A stretch of 13,485 nt of DNA, from assembly GCA_937863915.1 (NCBI GenBank), contig CALMID010000015.1:1-13485 (forward strand). Direction: 5' to 3'. Source of the DNA: an uncultured Pseudomonas sp. (GTDB taxonomy: Bacteria > Pseudomonadota > Gammaproteobacteria > Pseudomonadales > Pseudomonadaceae). Under the pieces are notes generated by a model. That model ran no database searches, had not been told where the DNA came from, and saw nothing but the letters and a program-made list of their open reading frames with translations. Made by a program: the position numbers and the translations under genes. Positions 5,944 to 13,485 of the stretch are shown piece after piece. Each line of letters begins with the position of its first letter. Position 1 is the first letter of the stretch.

Positions 5944-8156
5944 CGGTTGAACAGGCCCTTGAGGGCGTCCTTCAGTTCCGGGCTGACCTTGTCGCCGAGC
6001 TTCTCTTCGATCTTCTGGTTGAGGCGGTCACCGGCCAGTTTGGCGGCGATCTTGCCCAGGCCGTCCTTGTCCAGGCGGCAGGCCTTGGCGCCCAGCTCCA
6101 GCGGGCCGCGACAGAGCAGCGGCCACTGGATGCCGACATAGCGCTCGTTGACTTGGCAGGCAGGGTCCGGCATTTCGCTCTTGTCGCCTTCCAGGGTCAC
6201 GCCGACGCGGTAATCCAGACCCAGTACGCGCAGGTCGAGGTCACCCTTGCCGGCAACGCTGACGCCGGGGATGTTGGCCACCAGATCGGGGTTGTGGGCG
6301 ACGCCGTCGTTGAAGATCAGGCTGCCCTTGAGGCTGTGGAACGGCGTGTCCTGGCCGCCGTGGCTGCCGCTCAGGCTCTTCTGGTTGAGCGTGGCGATGC
6401 CACGGCAGACCTGCTGTTCCAGGTTGGCATCAAGCAGGGCGCCATCCAGCAGCTCGAAGTCGGCCTTGCCGTCGAGGCTGTCGATCAGCGCCTTTTCGCT
6501 GTTGCCCTGGGCGCTCAGCTGGGTGGTGAAGTCGAGCAGGCCGCGCACGGGTGGCTTCTCGCCGAGGGCGCTGAAGACCTTGTCCACCGGGACGTGCTGC
6601 AGTTGCTTGCGGATCTGCCACTGCGGGATGGCCGTGTTGAGGTCGATGCTTGCCTCGCTGTCGAACTGGCCCTGATACAGCTCGCCGCGCAGTTCGCTGA
6701 GCTGGAGGATGCCGTGCTGTGCCTGCAGCTTGATCTGCACGGCCTCCAGCGGCAGCTGGCGCAGGGTCAGTTGCTTGGCGTCGATGTCGGCCTGCAGGTC
6801 GAGGGACTTGAGGCTGTCGACAGGCAGCAGGCGCTTCTCGCTCCATGCCTGCTGGTTAGGCGCTGCTGGCAGTTCGCTGGTGCCTGCTGTGCCGGCCTTG
6901 GCGAGGGCTTCCTTGACCTGCTGCTGGCGTGCGGCACTGGCGCTGTCCGCCTGTTTGGCCGGCAGGTAGCGGTCGAGGTTGAGCTGGTCGAGCTTTAGGT
7001 TCAGGCGCAGTGCCTGACGGCTGAAATCGGCGATTTCCAGTTGGCCGCTGGCCTTGGTCTGGTCGAGGCCAAGTTGCAGCTCGTCCAGTTTCAGGTGCTT
7101 GGCCGAGCCGCTCAGTTTGCTGGTCAGCTCGAAGCGCTTGAGGGTTTCCCCGTCCTGCATGGGCGGCAGGCTGACGCCGATGCCGTCGAGGAACTCGCGC
7201 AGGTTGAAGGCGGCAACCGACAGGCCGCCCTCCACCTGCGGCTGCTGGTTGAGGCCGTGCACTTTCAGTTCGCCGATGGCGCGCAGCTGGTTGGCCGAGA
7301 GCTTCAGGCTGTTCCATTCGGCAACGCCGGCGGCCAGGTCGGCGAGCAGCTGGCCCTGGGCGGCGAAGGTCAGGGTCTTGCCCTTGAAGGGTTCGCCGGC
7401 GGCTTCGCCGTTGAGCTTGAGGTCTTCCAGCTGGTAGCGCTTGAGCGCGCGGTCGAAGCGCAGCTTGGCCTGCAGCTCGGTCTTGGCGCGCAGCACCGGC
7501 TGGTTGCTGCCCAGGTAGGCGCTGAGCGTCACGGGGATGGGGCTGCCTTCGCGGATGGCGCCGGTGGCCAGCTCGACGGCTTCGGCGGTGAACTGCCGGC
7601 CGCTGCGCGCATCCTGATAGTCGAGGCGCGCGTTGCTCAGGGTCAGGCTGTCGATGTCCATGCGCAGCGGACTGGCGCCGGCATTCTCCGCTGTGGACGG
7701 ATCAGTAGAGGTGGTGTTGATAGCAGCCGGAGTCTGGCTGGCTGGCGCGGCGGCCGGGCGGCCGATCTGCTCCCAGTTGCCGTGACCGTCCTTGTCGCGC
7801 TGCAGGGTCAGATTGAGGCCGTCGACACGGATGTCGCTCATCTGCACTTCCTTGCGCAGCAGCGGCAGCACGCGCACCGACAGGCCGAGCAGGCGCAGGT
7901 CGGCGAAAGGCTTGTCCGGGGTGCTGGCGCTGGCCAGGGTGGTGTCGGTCAGTTCCAGGCCGAGCCAGGGGAACAGGCTCCAGCCGATATCACCGCGGAT
8001 CGACAGTTCCAGGTTGGCCTTGTCCCGCGCCAGTTGCTGGATCTCGTCCTTGTAGTCGTTGGGATCGAACAGGTGGGTCAGGGCAAAGCCCAGCGCCGCC
8101 AGGATCAGCAAGATTCCCAGGAGCAGCAGGCCGAGGATTTTGCCGAGTGATTTCAT
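5940..8156 (-). CDS. AsmA family envelope protein
   Basis: This 738-residue protein has an uncleaved N-terminal membrane anchor (about residues 7-29) and a long periplasmic part rich in beta-strand patterns. Typical AsmA N-terminal motifs are present: [20 protein letters not shown] (55-74), [17 protein letters not shown] (84-100) and [18 protein letters not shown] (107-128). The C-terminal AsmA domain (about 525-735) includes [13 protein letters not shown] and several cysteines. Residues about 133-163 are an Ala/Thr/Ser-rich, lower-complexity linker. AsmA-like proteins are now thought to be bridge-type carriers of phospholipid between the membranes; the exact role here is unknown. AAGGA precedes the ATG. 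On the minus strand TATACT (8212-8217) could be a -10 but lacks a good -35, so read-through from the oxidoreductase gene 72 bases upstream is possible. Its stop overlaps mutY (ATGA). Confidence 0.93.
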   Translation of the reverse strand: MKSLGKILGLLLLGILLILAALGFALTHLFDPNDYKDEIQQLARDKANLELSIRGDIGWSLFPWLGLELTDTTLASASTPDKPFADLRLLGLSVRVLPLLRKEVQMSDIRVDGLNLTLQRDKDGHGNWEQIGRPAAAPASQTPAAINTTSTDPSTAENAGASPLRMDIDSLTLSNARLDYQDARSGRQFTAEAVELATGAIREGSPIPVTLSAYLGSNQPVLRAKTELQAKLRFDRALKRYQLEDLKLNGEAAGEPFKGKTLTFAAQGQLLADLAAGVAEWNSLKLSANQLRAIGELKVHGLNQQPQVEGGLSVAAFNLREFLDGIGVSLPPMQDGETLKRFELTSKLSGSAKHLKLDELQLGLDQTKASGQLEIADFSRQALRLNLKLDQLNLDRYLPAKQADSASAARQQQVKEALAKAGTAGTSELPAAPNQQAWSEKRLLPVDSLKSLDLQADIDAKQLTLRQLPLEAVQIKLQAQHGILQLSELRGELYQGQFDSEASIDLNTAIPQWQIRKQLQHVPVDKVFSALGEKPPVRGLLDFTTQLSAQGNSEKALIDSLDGKADFELLDGALLDANLEQQVCRGIATLNQKSLSGSHGGQDTPFHSLKGSLIFNDGVAHNPDLVANIPGVSVAGKGDLDLRVLGLDYRVGVTLEGDKSEMPDPACQVNERYVGIQWPLLCRGPLELGAKACRLDKDGLGKIAAKLAGDRLNQKIEEKLGDKVSPELKDALKGLFNR

Positions 8157-8228
8157 GGACCGTTCCTTAGGTGCTGTATGAAAGGTGCGAGTGCGCGGTG
8201 ATTGTCGGGCGAGTATACCTGCGTGCCT

Positions 8229-9350
8229 TCAGAGCAGGCGGGCGATGCGCTCGGCGATGGCCAGGCTGGCGGTCAGCCCCGGTGACTCGATGCCGAACAG
8301 GTTGATCAGGCCGCTGAGGCCATGCTCGTGTTGGCTTTGGATAACGAAGTCGGCGGCCGGTTCCCCGGGGCCGGAGAGTTTCGGCCGCACGCCGCTGTAG
8401 GCCGGCTGCAGGCGCTCGGGATCGAGGCCGGGGAAGTAGCGCGAGATGGCGCGGGCGAACACCGGGCGCAACTGCTCGTCGACCCGGTAGTCGATCTGCT
8501 CCAGGTAATGCACATCCGGGCCGAAGCGCAGCTGGCCGCCGAGGTCCAGGGTGGCGTGGATGCCCAGCCCGGCGGTATTGGCCTCGGGCATCGGATAGAT
8601 CAGCTGCTGAAACGGGCTGCGCCCGCGATAGCTGAAATAACGGCCCTGGCACAGCCGTAGGCGCGGGATCAGCGCGGCATTCAGGCCTTCGGTGTGCTCG
8701 GCCAGTGTCTGGGTGAACAGGCCGGCGGCGTTGATCACCCACTCCGCCGAGAGGCTGAAGGCCTCGCCTTGGCTATGGCCATGCACCAGCCAGTCTCCGT
8801 TCTGGCGCTGCAGGCGCTCGACGCGGCTGTGCAGAATCAGCTCGGCGCCGTGCTGTTCGGCGACGCCCAGCAGCGATTGCAGGTAGGCGTGGCTGTCGAG
8901 GATGCCGGTATCCGGCGAATGCAGGGCGGCGATGCCGCGCAGGGCCGGTTCGCGTTGCGCTAGCTGGGCGCTGCTCAGTGTGGGCAGTTCGGGCAACCCG
9001 CACGCCTGGGCGTTGGCCTGCAGACTTTCCAGTTTGCCGAGTTCTGCCGGCTCGACGGCCACCAGCAGCTTGCCGATACGCTGGTGGCCGACCTGATGCT
9101 GCGCGCACCAGGCGTACAGGCGCTCGCGACCTTCCCTGCAGAGTTCGGCCTTGAGCGAGCCGGGTGGGTAGTAGAGACCGGCGTGGATGACTTCGGAATT
9201 GCGGCTGGAGGTGTGACTGCCGATCAGGCCTTCGCGCTCCAGGATCAGGATGCGCCGGCCCGGTTGCGCCAGGCGGGCGGCGCAGGCCAGGCCTAGGGCA
9301 CCGGCGCCTATGATGAGGATGTCGTAGTGCGGGTGGTCGCGATCAGCCAT
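8229..9350 (-). CDS. FAD-dependent oxidoreductase, DAO superfamily, L-2-hydroxyglutarate oxidase-like
   Basis: The 373-residue product starts with a Rossmann FAD-binding motif (DILIIGAGALGL, glycines 15, 17 and 20) and an acidic residue after the second strand (Glu38 in LILERE). The segment SHTSSRNSEVIHAGLYYPPG (about 45-64) is a hallmark of the LhgO/YgaF-type branch, and the C-terminal SGVRPKL and GIESPGLTASLAIAE segments close the FAD site. L-2-hydroxyglutarate or a similar 2-hydroxyacid is the likeliest substrate, but this branch contains many uncharacterised paralogues, and a D-amino-acid-type substrate cannot be excluded. There is no membrane segment. It is divergent from the desaturase-type gene and upstream of asmA-mutY-yggX on the same strand. 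Confidence 0.88.
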   Translation of the reverse strand: MADRDHPHYDILIIGAGALGLACAARLAQPGRRILILEREGLIGSHTSSRNSEVIHAGLYYPPGSLKAELCREGRERLYAWCAQHQVGHQRIGKLLVAVEPAELGKLESLQANAQACGLPELPTLSSAQLAQREPALRGIAALHSPDTGILDSHAYLQSLLGVAEQHGAELILHSRVERLQRQNGDWLVHGHSQGEAFSLSAEWVINAAGLFTQTLAEHTEGLNAALIPRLRLCQGRYFSYRGRSPFQQLIYPMPEANTAGLGIHATLDLGGQLRFGPDVHYLEQIDYRVDEQLRPVFARAISRYFPGLDPERLQPAYSGVRPKLSGPGEPAADFVIQSQHEHGLSGLINLFGIESPGLTASLAIAERIARLL

Positions 9351-9379
9351 GGCGTATCCGGTGCGGCACTTTGGCAGGT

Positions 9380-9408
9380 CCGGCCATCCCGGTGATCGGG
9401 TGTGCCGG
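9380..9408. promoter_or_regulatory. Imperfect 29-bp palindrome in the divergent intergenic region
   Basis: The 95 bases between the oxidoreductase and hydroxylase genes contain CCGGC and CCCG (9380-9384, 9388-9391), mirrored by CGGG and GCCGG (9397-9400, 9404-9408). The centre is five bases long and there are symmetric 3-base interruptions. It resembles a dimeric regulator's operator for the divergent pair, but the GC-rich background makes chance possible. I found no convincing -35/-10 pair here; TAGGCT (9410-9415) and CATAAC (9422-9427) are weak -10 candidates for the plus-strand gene. Confidence 0.35.
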
Positions 9409-9445
9409 TTAGGCTGGCGAGCATAACAAGAATGCTGAGGTGCCC

Positions 9446-10675
9446 ATGAACGTCGCCATCCTGGCGTTTCCCCTGTACGTGCTGCTGATGCTGCTGGAGC
9501 TGGCCTATGAGCGGGTCAGCGGCCGGCACACCTGGCGGCTGGCGGACAGTGCCACCAGTATCAATACCGCCGTGCTGCGTGTGCTGCTGGAAGGGCCGCT
9601 GCGTCTGTTGCTGATCATCCCTTATGCCTGGCTGTACGAGCACGCGCGGCTGTGGACGCTCGATCCGACCCAGCCTTGGGTCTGGGTGCTGGGCTTTGTC
9701 GCGGTGGACCTGTGCTTCTACTGGGCGCACCGCAGCCTGCATCGCTACAACCTGCTGTGGGGTGCGCACCAGCCGCACCACTCCAGCGAGGACTTCAACC
9801 TGTCCACGGCGCTGCGCAAGGGCGCCTTTCAGACGGCCTTCGACTGGCCGTTCTACCTGCCGCTGGCGCTGCTGGGTCTGCCGCTGCCGCTGTTCCTGCT
9901 GCTGCTCGGCATTCAGCTGGCCTACCAGTTCTGGATTCATACCCAGCACATCGAGCGCATGGGCTGGCTGGAAAAGATCATCATCACGCCCAGTCATCAC
10001 CGCGTGCACCACGGCCAGAACGACTGCTACATCGACAAGAATCATGGTGGCGTGTTCATCGTCTGGGACAAGCTGTTCGGCACCTTTGCCGAGGAAGTCG
10101 AGCCGGTGCGTTATGGCGTGACCACGCCAGTGCGCACCTTCGATGCCATCGCCCTGCAGTTTTCCTGGTGGCGCCTGCTCTGGGCCGATGCCGTGGCCAC
10201 GCATAGCTGGTGGGACAAGCTGCGCCTGTGGTGGATGCCGACCGGCTGGCGCCCGGAGGATGTGCGCCAGCAGCCGTGGCCGAAAATGGGCGCGGACAAG
10301 TTTGCCGAGGCGACGCCGGTCGGGCTCAAGGCCTATGCCCTAGTGCAGTTCCTGCTGCTCAACGGCATGGCGCTGGCCTTTCTTGCCAGCGTCCGGCAGG
10401 CGGCGCTGTGGCAGGCGGTGTTGCTGGCGCTGGCCGTGCTGGGCACGTGCGTCAGCCTGGGCGCGCTGTTCGAGGGGCGCGCGCGTCTGTGGTGGCTGGA
10501 GCGTCTGCGGCTGTTCGCGTTGCTGGCTCTGCTCGCGCTGTGGGGGCTTTGGCTGGTTCCCGCACAGTGGCCGCTGGCCCTGGCCCTGGCGACTCTGCCG
10601 CTGGCCTGTGTGCTGTGGCTGCAGCGCCTGTCGGGTCGGCGTGACGGCGACGCGTCTGCGCTATTGCGCCAATAG
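9446..10675 (+). CDS. Sterol desaturase/fatty-acid hydroxylase family membrane di-iron enzyme, AGMO-like
   Basis: This 409-residue integral membrane protein uses histidine clusters to hold a di-iron centre and activate O2. The clusters are HRSLH (95-99), HQPHH (108-112) and HRVHH (185-189), with further His165 and His168. FYWAHR, WGAHQPHHSSEDFNLSTALR and YIDKNHGGVFIVWDKLFGTF resemble the alkylglycerol monooxygenase (AGMO/TMEM195) branch as I recall it, as does the YGVTTPVRTF segment after the catalytic core. Hydrophobic segments lie at about 1-20, 45-65, 77-93 and 132-163, with three or four more after residue 290. I chose ATG 9446, with GAGG at 9437-9440 and 5-base spacing; an in-frame GTG at 9440 lacks room for a ribosome-binding site. 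Ether-lipid cleavage is a hypothesis; a sterol, fatty acid or other lipid substrate is equally open. Confidence 0.9.
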   Translation: MNVAILAFPLYVLLMLLELAYERVSGRHTWRLADSATSINTAVLRVLLEGPLRLLLIIPYAWLYEHARLWTLDPTQPWVWVLGFVAVDLCFYWAHRSLHRYNLLWGAHQPHHSSEDFNLSTALRKGAFQTAFDWPFYLPLALLGLPLPLFLLLLGIQLAYQFWIHTQHIERMGWLEKIIITPSHHRVHHGQNDCYIDKNHGGVFIVWDKLFGTFAEEVEPVRYGVTTPVRTFDAIALQFSWWRLLWADAVATHSWWDKLRLWWMPTGWRPEDVRQQPWPKMGADKFAEATPVGLKAYALVQFLLLNGMALAFLASVRQAALWQAVLLALAVLGTCVSLGALFEGRARLWWLERLRLFALLALLALWGLWLVPAQWPLALALATLPLACVLWLQRLSGRRDGDASALLRQ

Positions 10676-10678
10676 CGC
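10658..10678 (+). other. Hairpin spanning the hydroxylase stop codon
   Basis: GCGCTATT (10658-10665) and AATAGCGC (10671-10678) are a perfect 8-bp inverted repeat with a 5-base loop. The TAG stop (10673-10675) lies in the second arm. No T-tract follows, so it is not a classical terminator. It could protect the mRNA 3' end or help Rho-dependent termination before hisB. Confidence 0.5.
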
Positions 10679-10721
10679 GCCATCCGCCTGCTTGCGGTAG
10701 CCGTCAACTGGCCGCAACGCC

Positions 10722-10727
10722 TATAAT
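10722..10727 (+). promoter_or_regulatory. Candidate -10 element of the hisBHAF operon
   Basis: A perfect TATAAT lies 36 bases upstream of the hisB ATG, followed by a GC-rich discriminator (GCCGGCC). No recognisable -35 is found at 16-18 bases; the region upstream instead has TTGCGG (10692-10697) mirrored by CCGCAA (10712-10717). Its position in a gap between two plus-strand genes supports promoter function, perhaps with help from an activator. Confidence 0.55.
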
Positions 10728-10763
10728 GCCGGCCTTTTCCGCAAGCATTTTCGGGAGCTGGTG

Positions 10764-11357
10764 ATGGCCGAACGTACGGCATCCGTCGAGCGCAACACCC
10801 TGGAGACCCAGGTCAAGGTCTCGATCAATCTGGATGGCACTGGCAAGGCCAGGTTCGATATTGGCGTGCCCTTCCTCGAGCACATGCTCGACCAGATCGC
10901 CCGCCACGGCCTGATCGACCTGGACATCCAGTGCAAGGGTGACCTGCACATCGACGACCACCACACCGTGGAAGACGTCGGCATCACCCTCGGCCAGGCG
11001 TTTGCCAAGGCCGTCGGCGACAAGAAGGGCATGACCCGTTACGGCCACTCCTACGTGCCGCTGGACGAAGCCCTGTCGCGCGTGGTGATCGACTTCTCCG
11101 GTCGCCCCGGTCTGCAGATGCACGTGCCCTTCACCCGCGCGGTGGTCGGCGGCTTCGACGTGGACCTGTTCCAGGAATTCTTCCAGGGCTTCGTCAACCA
11201 CGCCCTGGTGACCCTGCACATCGACAACCTGCGCGGGCACAACACCCACCACCAGATCGAGACGGTGTTCAAGGCCTTCGGCCGCGCCCTGCGCATGGCT
11301 ATCGAGCTGGACCCGCGCATGGCCGGGCAGATGCCGTCGACCAAGGGTTGCCTGTAA
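10764..11357 (+). CDS. hisB: Imidazoleglycerol-phosphate dehydratase HisB
   Basis: This 197-residue enzyme dehydrates imidazole glycerol phosphate to imidazole acetol phosphate (histidine synthesis, manganese-dependent, forms a 24-mer). It is monofunctional: the N-terminal histidinol-phosphatase domain of enterobacterial HisB is absent. Metal-binding motifs are [10 protein letters not shown] (40-49), DDHHTVED (64-71) and HNTHHQIE (159-166), and the conserved C-terminus STKGCL is present. I chose the ATG at 10764, which has GGGAG six bases upstream; the in-frame GTG at 10761 would be only three bases from it. First gene of the his cluster here. Confidence 0.98.
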   Translation: MAERTASVERNTLETQVKVSINLDGTGKARFDIGVPFLEHMLDQIARHGLIDLDIQCKGDLHIDDHHTVEDVGITLGQAFAKAVGDKKGMTRYGHSYVPLDEALSRVVIDFSGRPGLQMHVPFTRAVVGGFDVDLFQEFFQGFVNHALVTLHIDNLRGHNTHHQIETVFKAFGRALRMAIELDPRMAGQMPSTKGCL

Positions 11358-11996
11358 ATGCAGACCGTTGCAGTAATCGACTACGGCATGGGCAACCTGC
11401 ACTCGGTGGCCAAGGCGCTGGAGCATGTGGGCGCTGGGCGAGTGATCGTCACCAGCGACGCCAGTGTGATCCGCGAGGCTGACCGTGTGGTGTTCCCCGG
11501 CGTCGGCGCGATCCGCGACTGCATGGCCGAGATCAGGCGCCTGGGCTTCGACAGCCTGGTGCGCGAGGTCAGCGCCGACCGTCCCTTCCTCGGTATCTGC
11601 GTCGGCATGCAGGCCCTGCTGGAGCGCAGCGAGGAGAACGACGGCGTTGATTGCATCGGTCTGTTCCCCGGCCAGGTGCGCTTCTTCGGCAAGAATCTGG
11701 TCGAGGACGGCGAGCACCTGAAGGTGCCGCACATGGGCTGGAACGAGGTCGAGCAGGTGGTCGATCACCCGCTGTGGCACGACATCCCGAACCGCGCCCG
11801 TTTCTACTTCGTGCACAGCTACTACATCGAGGCCGGCAACCCGGCGCAGGTGGTCGGACGTGGTCACTACGGCAAGGACTTCGCCGCGGCACTGGCCGAA
11901 GGCTCGAAGTTCGCCGTGCAGTTCCACCCGGAAAAGAGCCATACCCATGGCCTGCAGCTGCTGCAGAATTTCATCGGCTGGAACGGCCGCTGCTAA
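11358..11996 (+). CDS. hisH: Imidazole glycerol phosphate synthase, glutaminase subunit HisH
   Basis: This 212-residue class I glutamine amidotransferase hydrolyses glutamine and channels ammonia to HisF. The nucleophile is Cys81 in LGICVGMQ, and the rest of the triad is His190 and Glu192 in QFHPEKSH. The N-terminal [11 protein letters not shown] and the PGVGAI loop (47-52) are typical of HisH. The ATG follows the hisB stop with no gap (TAAATG), so translation is probably coupled; AAGGG inside the end of hisB is the ribosome-binding site. Its partner hisF lies two genes downstream. Confidence 0.98.
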   Translation: MQTVAVIDYGMGNLHSVAKALEHVGAGRVIVTSDASVIREADRVVFPGVGAIRDCMAEIRRLGFDSLVREVSADRPFLGICVGMQALLERSEENDGVDCIGLFPGQVRFFGKNLVEDGEHLKVPHMGWNEVEQVVDHPLWHDIPNRARFYFVHSYYIEAGNPAQVVGRGHYGKDFAAALAEGSKFAVQFHPEKSHTHGLQLLQNFIGWNGRC

Positions 11997-12012
11997 CCGC
12001 TTTCGTTTTATT

Positions 12013-12032
12013 CCGGGCCTTGGCGGGCCCGG
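12013..12032 (+). other. GC-rich hairpin between hisH and hisA
   Basis: CCGGGCC (12013-12019) and GGCCCGG (12026-12032) form a perfect 7-bp stem with a 6-base loop in the 53-base gap, ending just before the hisA ribosome-binding site (GAGG, 12036-12039). There is no T-tract. It may affect hisA translation or mRNA decay; no his leader peptide or other attenuator elements are visible. Confidence 0.5.
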
Positions 12033-12049
12033 CCTGAGGACTCGCTGAA

Positions 12050-12787
12050 ATGCTGATTATCCCCGCTATCGATCTGAAGGACGGCGCCTGTGTGCGTCTG
12101 CGCCAGGGCCGCATGGAAGACTCCACGGTGTTCTCCGATGACCCGGTGAGCATGGCCGCCAAGTGGGTCGAGGGCGGCTGCCGCCGTCTGCACTTGGTCG
12201 ACCTCAATGGCGCCTTCGAAGGTCAGCCGGTCAATGGCGAGGTGGTCACCGCCATCGCCAAGCGCTACCCGAACCTGCCGATCCAGATCGGCGGCGGCAT
12301 CCGCACCCTGGAGACCATCGAGCACTACGTGCGCGCCGGCGTCAGCTACGTGATCATCGGCACCAAGGCGGTCAAGGAACCCGAGTTCGTCACCGAGGCC
12401 TGCAAAGCCTTCCCGGGCAAGGTGATCGTCGGCCTGGACGCCAAAGACGGCTTCGTCGCCACCGACGGCTGGGCCGAGGTGTCGAGCGTACAGGCGACCG
12501 ATCTGGCCAAGCGTTTCGAAGCCGACGGCGTGTCCGCCATCGTTTATACCGACATCGCCAAAGACGGCATGATGCAGGGCTGCAACGTCGAGGCCACTGC
12601 GGCCCTGGCGGCGGCCAGCAAGATCCCGGTGATCGCCTCCGGCGGCATCCACAACCTCGGTGATGTCGAGAAGCTGCTGCTGGCGCGCTCGCCCGGCATC
12701 ATCGGCGCCATCACCGGCCGTGCCATCTACGAAGGCACCCTGGATGTGGCCGAGGCGCAAGCCTTCTGCGATTCCTTCAAAGGCTGA
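12050..12787 (+). CDS. hisA: Phosphoribosylformimino-5-aminoimidazole carboxamide ribotide isomerase HisA
   Basis: This 245-residue (beta-alpha)8 barrel enzyme catalyses the Amadori rearrangement of ProFAR to PRFAR, the substrate of HisH-HisF. Catalytic Asp8 is in IPAIDLKDG and Asp130 in VGLDAKDG. The phosphate-binding segments QIGGGIRT (79-86) and IASGGIHN in the second half-barrel are intact. The length is normal for the family. GAGG precedes the ATG by ten bases, and hisF starts 11 bases after its stop. Confidence 0.98.
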   Translation: MLIIPAIDLKDGACVRLRQGRMEDSTVFSDDPVSMAAKWVEGGCRRLHLVDLNGAFEGQPVNGEVVTAIAKRYPNLPIQIGGGIRTLETIEHYVRAGVSYVIIGTKAVKEPEFVTEACKAFPGKVIVGLDAKDGFVATDGWAEVSSVQATDLAKRFEADGVSAIVYTDIAKDGMMQGCNVEATAALAAASKIPVIASGGIHNLGDVEKLLLARSPGIIGAITGRAIYEGTLDVAEAQAFCDSFKG

Positions 12788-12798
12788 GGACTGCTGAG

Positions 12799-13485
12799 AT
12801 GGCGCTGGCAAAACGCATCATCCCGTGTTTGGACGTGGACAACGGCCGCGTGGTCAAGGGTGTGCAGTTCGAGAACATCCGCGACGCCGGTGACCCGGTG
12901 GAAATCGCCCGTCGTTACGACGAGCAGGGCGCCGACGAGATTACCTTCCTCGACATCACCGCCAGCGTGGATGGCCGCGACACCACCCTGCACACGGTGG
13001 AGCGCATGGCCAGCCAGGTGTTTATCCCGCTGACCGTCGGCGGCGGCGTGCGTACCGTGCAGGACATCCGCAATCTGCTGAATGCCGGCGCCGACAAGGT
13101 GTCGATCAACACGGCGGCCGTCTTTACGCCCGAGTTCGTCGGCGAGGCCGCCGCGCGCTTCGGTTCGCAGTGCATCGTCGTCGCCATCGACGCCAAGAAG
13201 GTCTCACTGCCCGGCGAAACCCCGCGCTGGGAAATCTTCACCCACGGCGGGCGCAAGCCGACCGGCCTGGATGCCGTGCTCTGGGCGAAGAAGATGGAAG
13301 ACCTCGGTGCCGGCGAGATCCTGCTGACCAGCATGGATCAGGATGGCGTCAAAAGCGGCTACGACCTCGGCGTGACCCGCGCCATCAGCGAGACCGTGGG
13401 CATCCCGGTGATCGCCTCCGGCGGCGTCGGCAACCTGGAGCATCTGGCTGCCGGCATCCTCGAGGGCAAGGCCGATGCGGTGCTG
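12799..13485 (+). CDS. hisF: Imidazole glycerol phosphate synthase, cyclase subunit HisF, 3' end truncated by window edge
   Basis: The frame from ATG 12799 stays open for 229 codons to the window edge. HisF is usually about 256 residues, so roughly 27 are missing. It cyclises PRFAR with ammonia from HisH to imidazole glycerol phosphate and AICAR. Catalytic residues are Asp12 ([15 protein letters not shown]) and Asp131 (VVAIDAKK). Phosphate-binding loops are TVGGGVRT (79-86) and [12 protein letters not shown] (12786-12789), which overlaps the hisA stop region, is the ribosome-binding site with 9-base spacing. Confidence 0.97.
   Translation, partial: MALAKRIIPCLDVDNGRVVKGVQFENIRDAGDPVEIARRYDEQGADEITFLDITASVDGRDTTLHTVERMASQVFIPLTVGGGVRTVQDIRNLLNAGADKVSINTAAVFTPEFVGEAAARFGSQCIVVAIDAKKVSLPGETPRWEIFTHGGRKPTGLDAVLWAKKMEDLGAGEILLTSMDQDGVKSGYDLGVTRAISETVGIPVIASGGVGNLEHLAAGILEGKADAVL

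Noticed and set aside
7041..8150. Plus-strand open frame of 369 codons opposite asmA
   Set aside because: Ala/Gly/Gln/Leu-rich translation without domains, antisense to a well-supported AsmA protein. The same holds for 5937-6998.
8212..8217. TATACT as a promoter for asmA-mutY-yggX
   Set aside because: A good -10 hexamer but nothing resembling a -35 or an extended -10 in front of it, so it is mentioned only under asmA.
9308..10204. Minus-strand open frame of 298 codons
   Set aside because: Gln/Arg-rich translation opposite the His-cluster hydroxylase and across the divergent intergenic region; a shadow frame.
10704..11948. Minus-strand open frame of 414 codons across hisB and hisH
   Set aside because: It runs antisense to two unmistakable his genes and shows no recognisable domain. 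Long antisense frames are normal opposite GC-rich Pseudomonas genes with strong third-position GC bias.
12008..12811. Minus-strand open frame of 267 codons
   Set aside because: Antisense to hisA, covering the intergenic gaps on both sides; no domain seen.

Overview
This window looks like conserved chromosomal backbone from a GC-rich gammaproteobacterium, most likely Pseudomonas sensu lato. The reasons are the gene set and order (amino-acid ABC operon, tRNA-Phe, yggX-mutY-asmA, FAD oxidoreductase, a divergent sterol-desaturase-type gene, hisBHAF), a monofunctional HisB dehydratase, and a sequence matching the Pseudomonas ArgR half-site as I remember it. I see no insertion sequence, phage gene, CRISPR array or attachment site. 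I also see no compact unknown multi-gene system of the defence-island kind.

Layout: positions 1-1156 (minus) hold a methyltransferase-fold gene whose 3' end is cut by the window. It lies 16 bases downstream of a four-gene polar amino-acid ABC importer (1173-4147, minus; order ATPase, periplasmic binding protein, permease, permease). The roughly 300-base stretch upstream of the importer (4148-4454) has no gene. It contains a candidate promoter, two tandem 21-bp repeats that fit the ArgR half-site, and the intrinsic terminator of tRNA-Phe. The tRNA-Phe(GAA) gene at 4455-4530 (minus) has a clear sigma-70 promoter with a GC-rich discriminator and an AT-rich upstream element.

Upstream of the tRNA, also on minus, asmA, mutY and yggX are joined by ATGA start/stop overlaps, so they are almost certainly one operon. 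An FAD-dependent oxidoreductase of the L-2-hydroxyglutarate oxidase type lies 72 bases further upstream on the same strand. Across a 95-base divergent intergenic region, the plus strand carries an integral membrane di-iron hydroxylase. Its motifs resemble the alkylglycerol monooxygenase (AGMO/TMEM195) branch of the sterol-desaturase family. Then comes the late histidine cluster hisB-hisH-hisA-hisF, with hisF cut off by the right edge.

Functional picture: a probable arginine/basic amino-acid importer under likely ArgR control; adenine-DNA glycosylase coupled to an iron/oxidative-stress protein and an AsmA-type envelope protein; a possible ether-lipid or sterol-type hydroxylase; and the imidazole-glycerol-phosphate steps of histidine synthesis. 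The points most worth following up are the ArgR-like repeats, the AGMO-like hydroxylase, the methyltransferase of unknown substrate, and several strong intergenic hairpins that lack the T-tract of a terminator.
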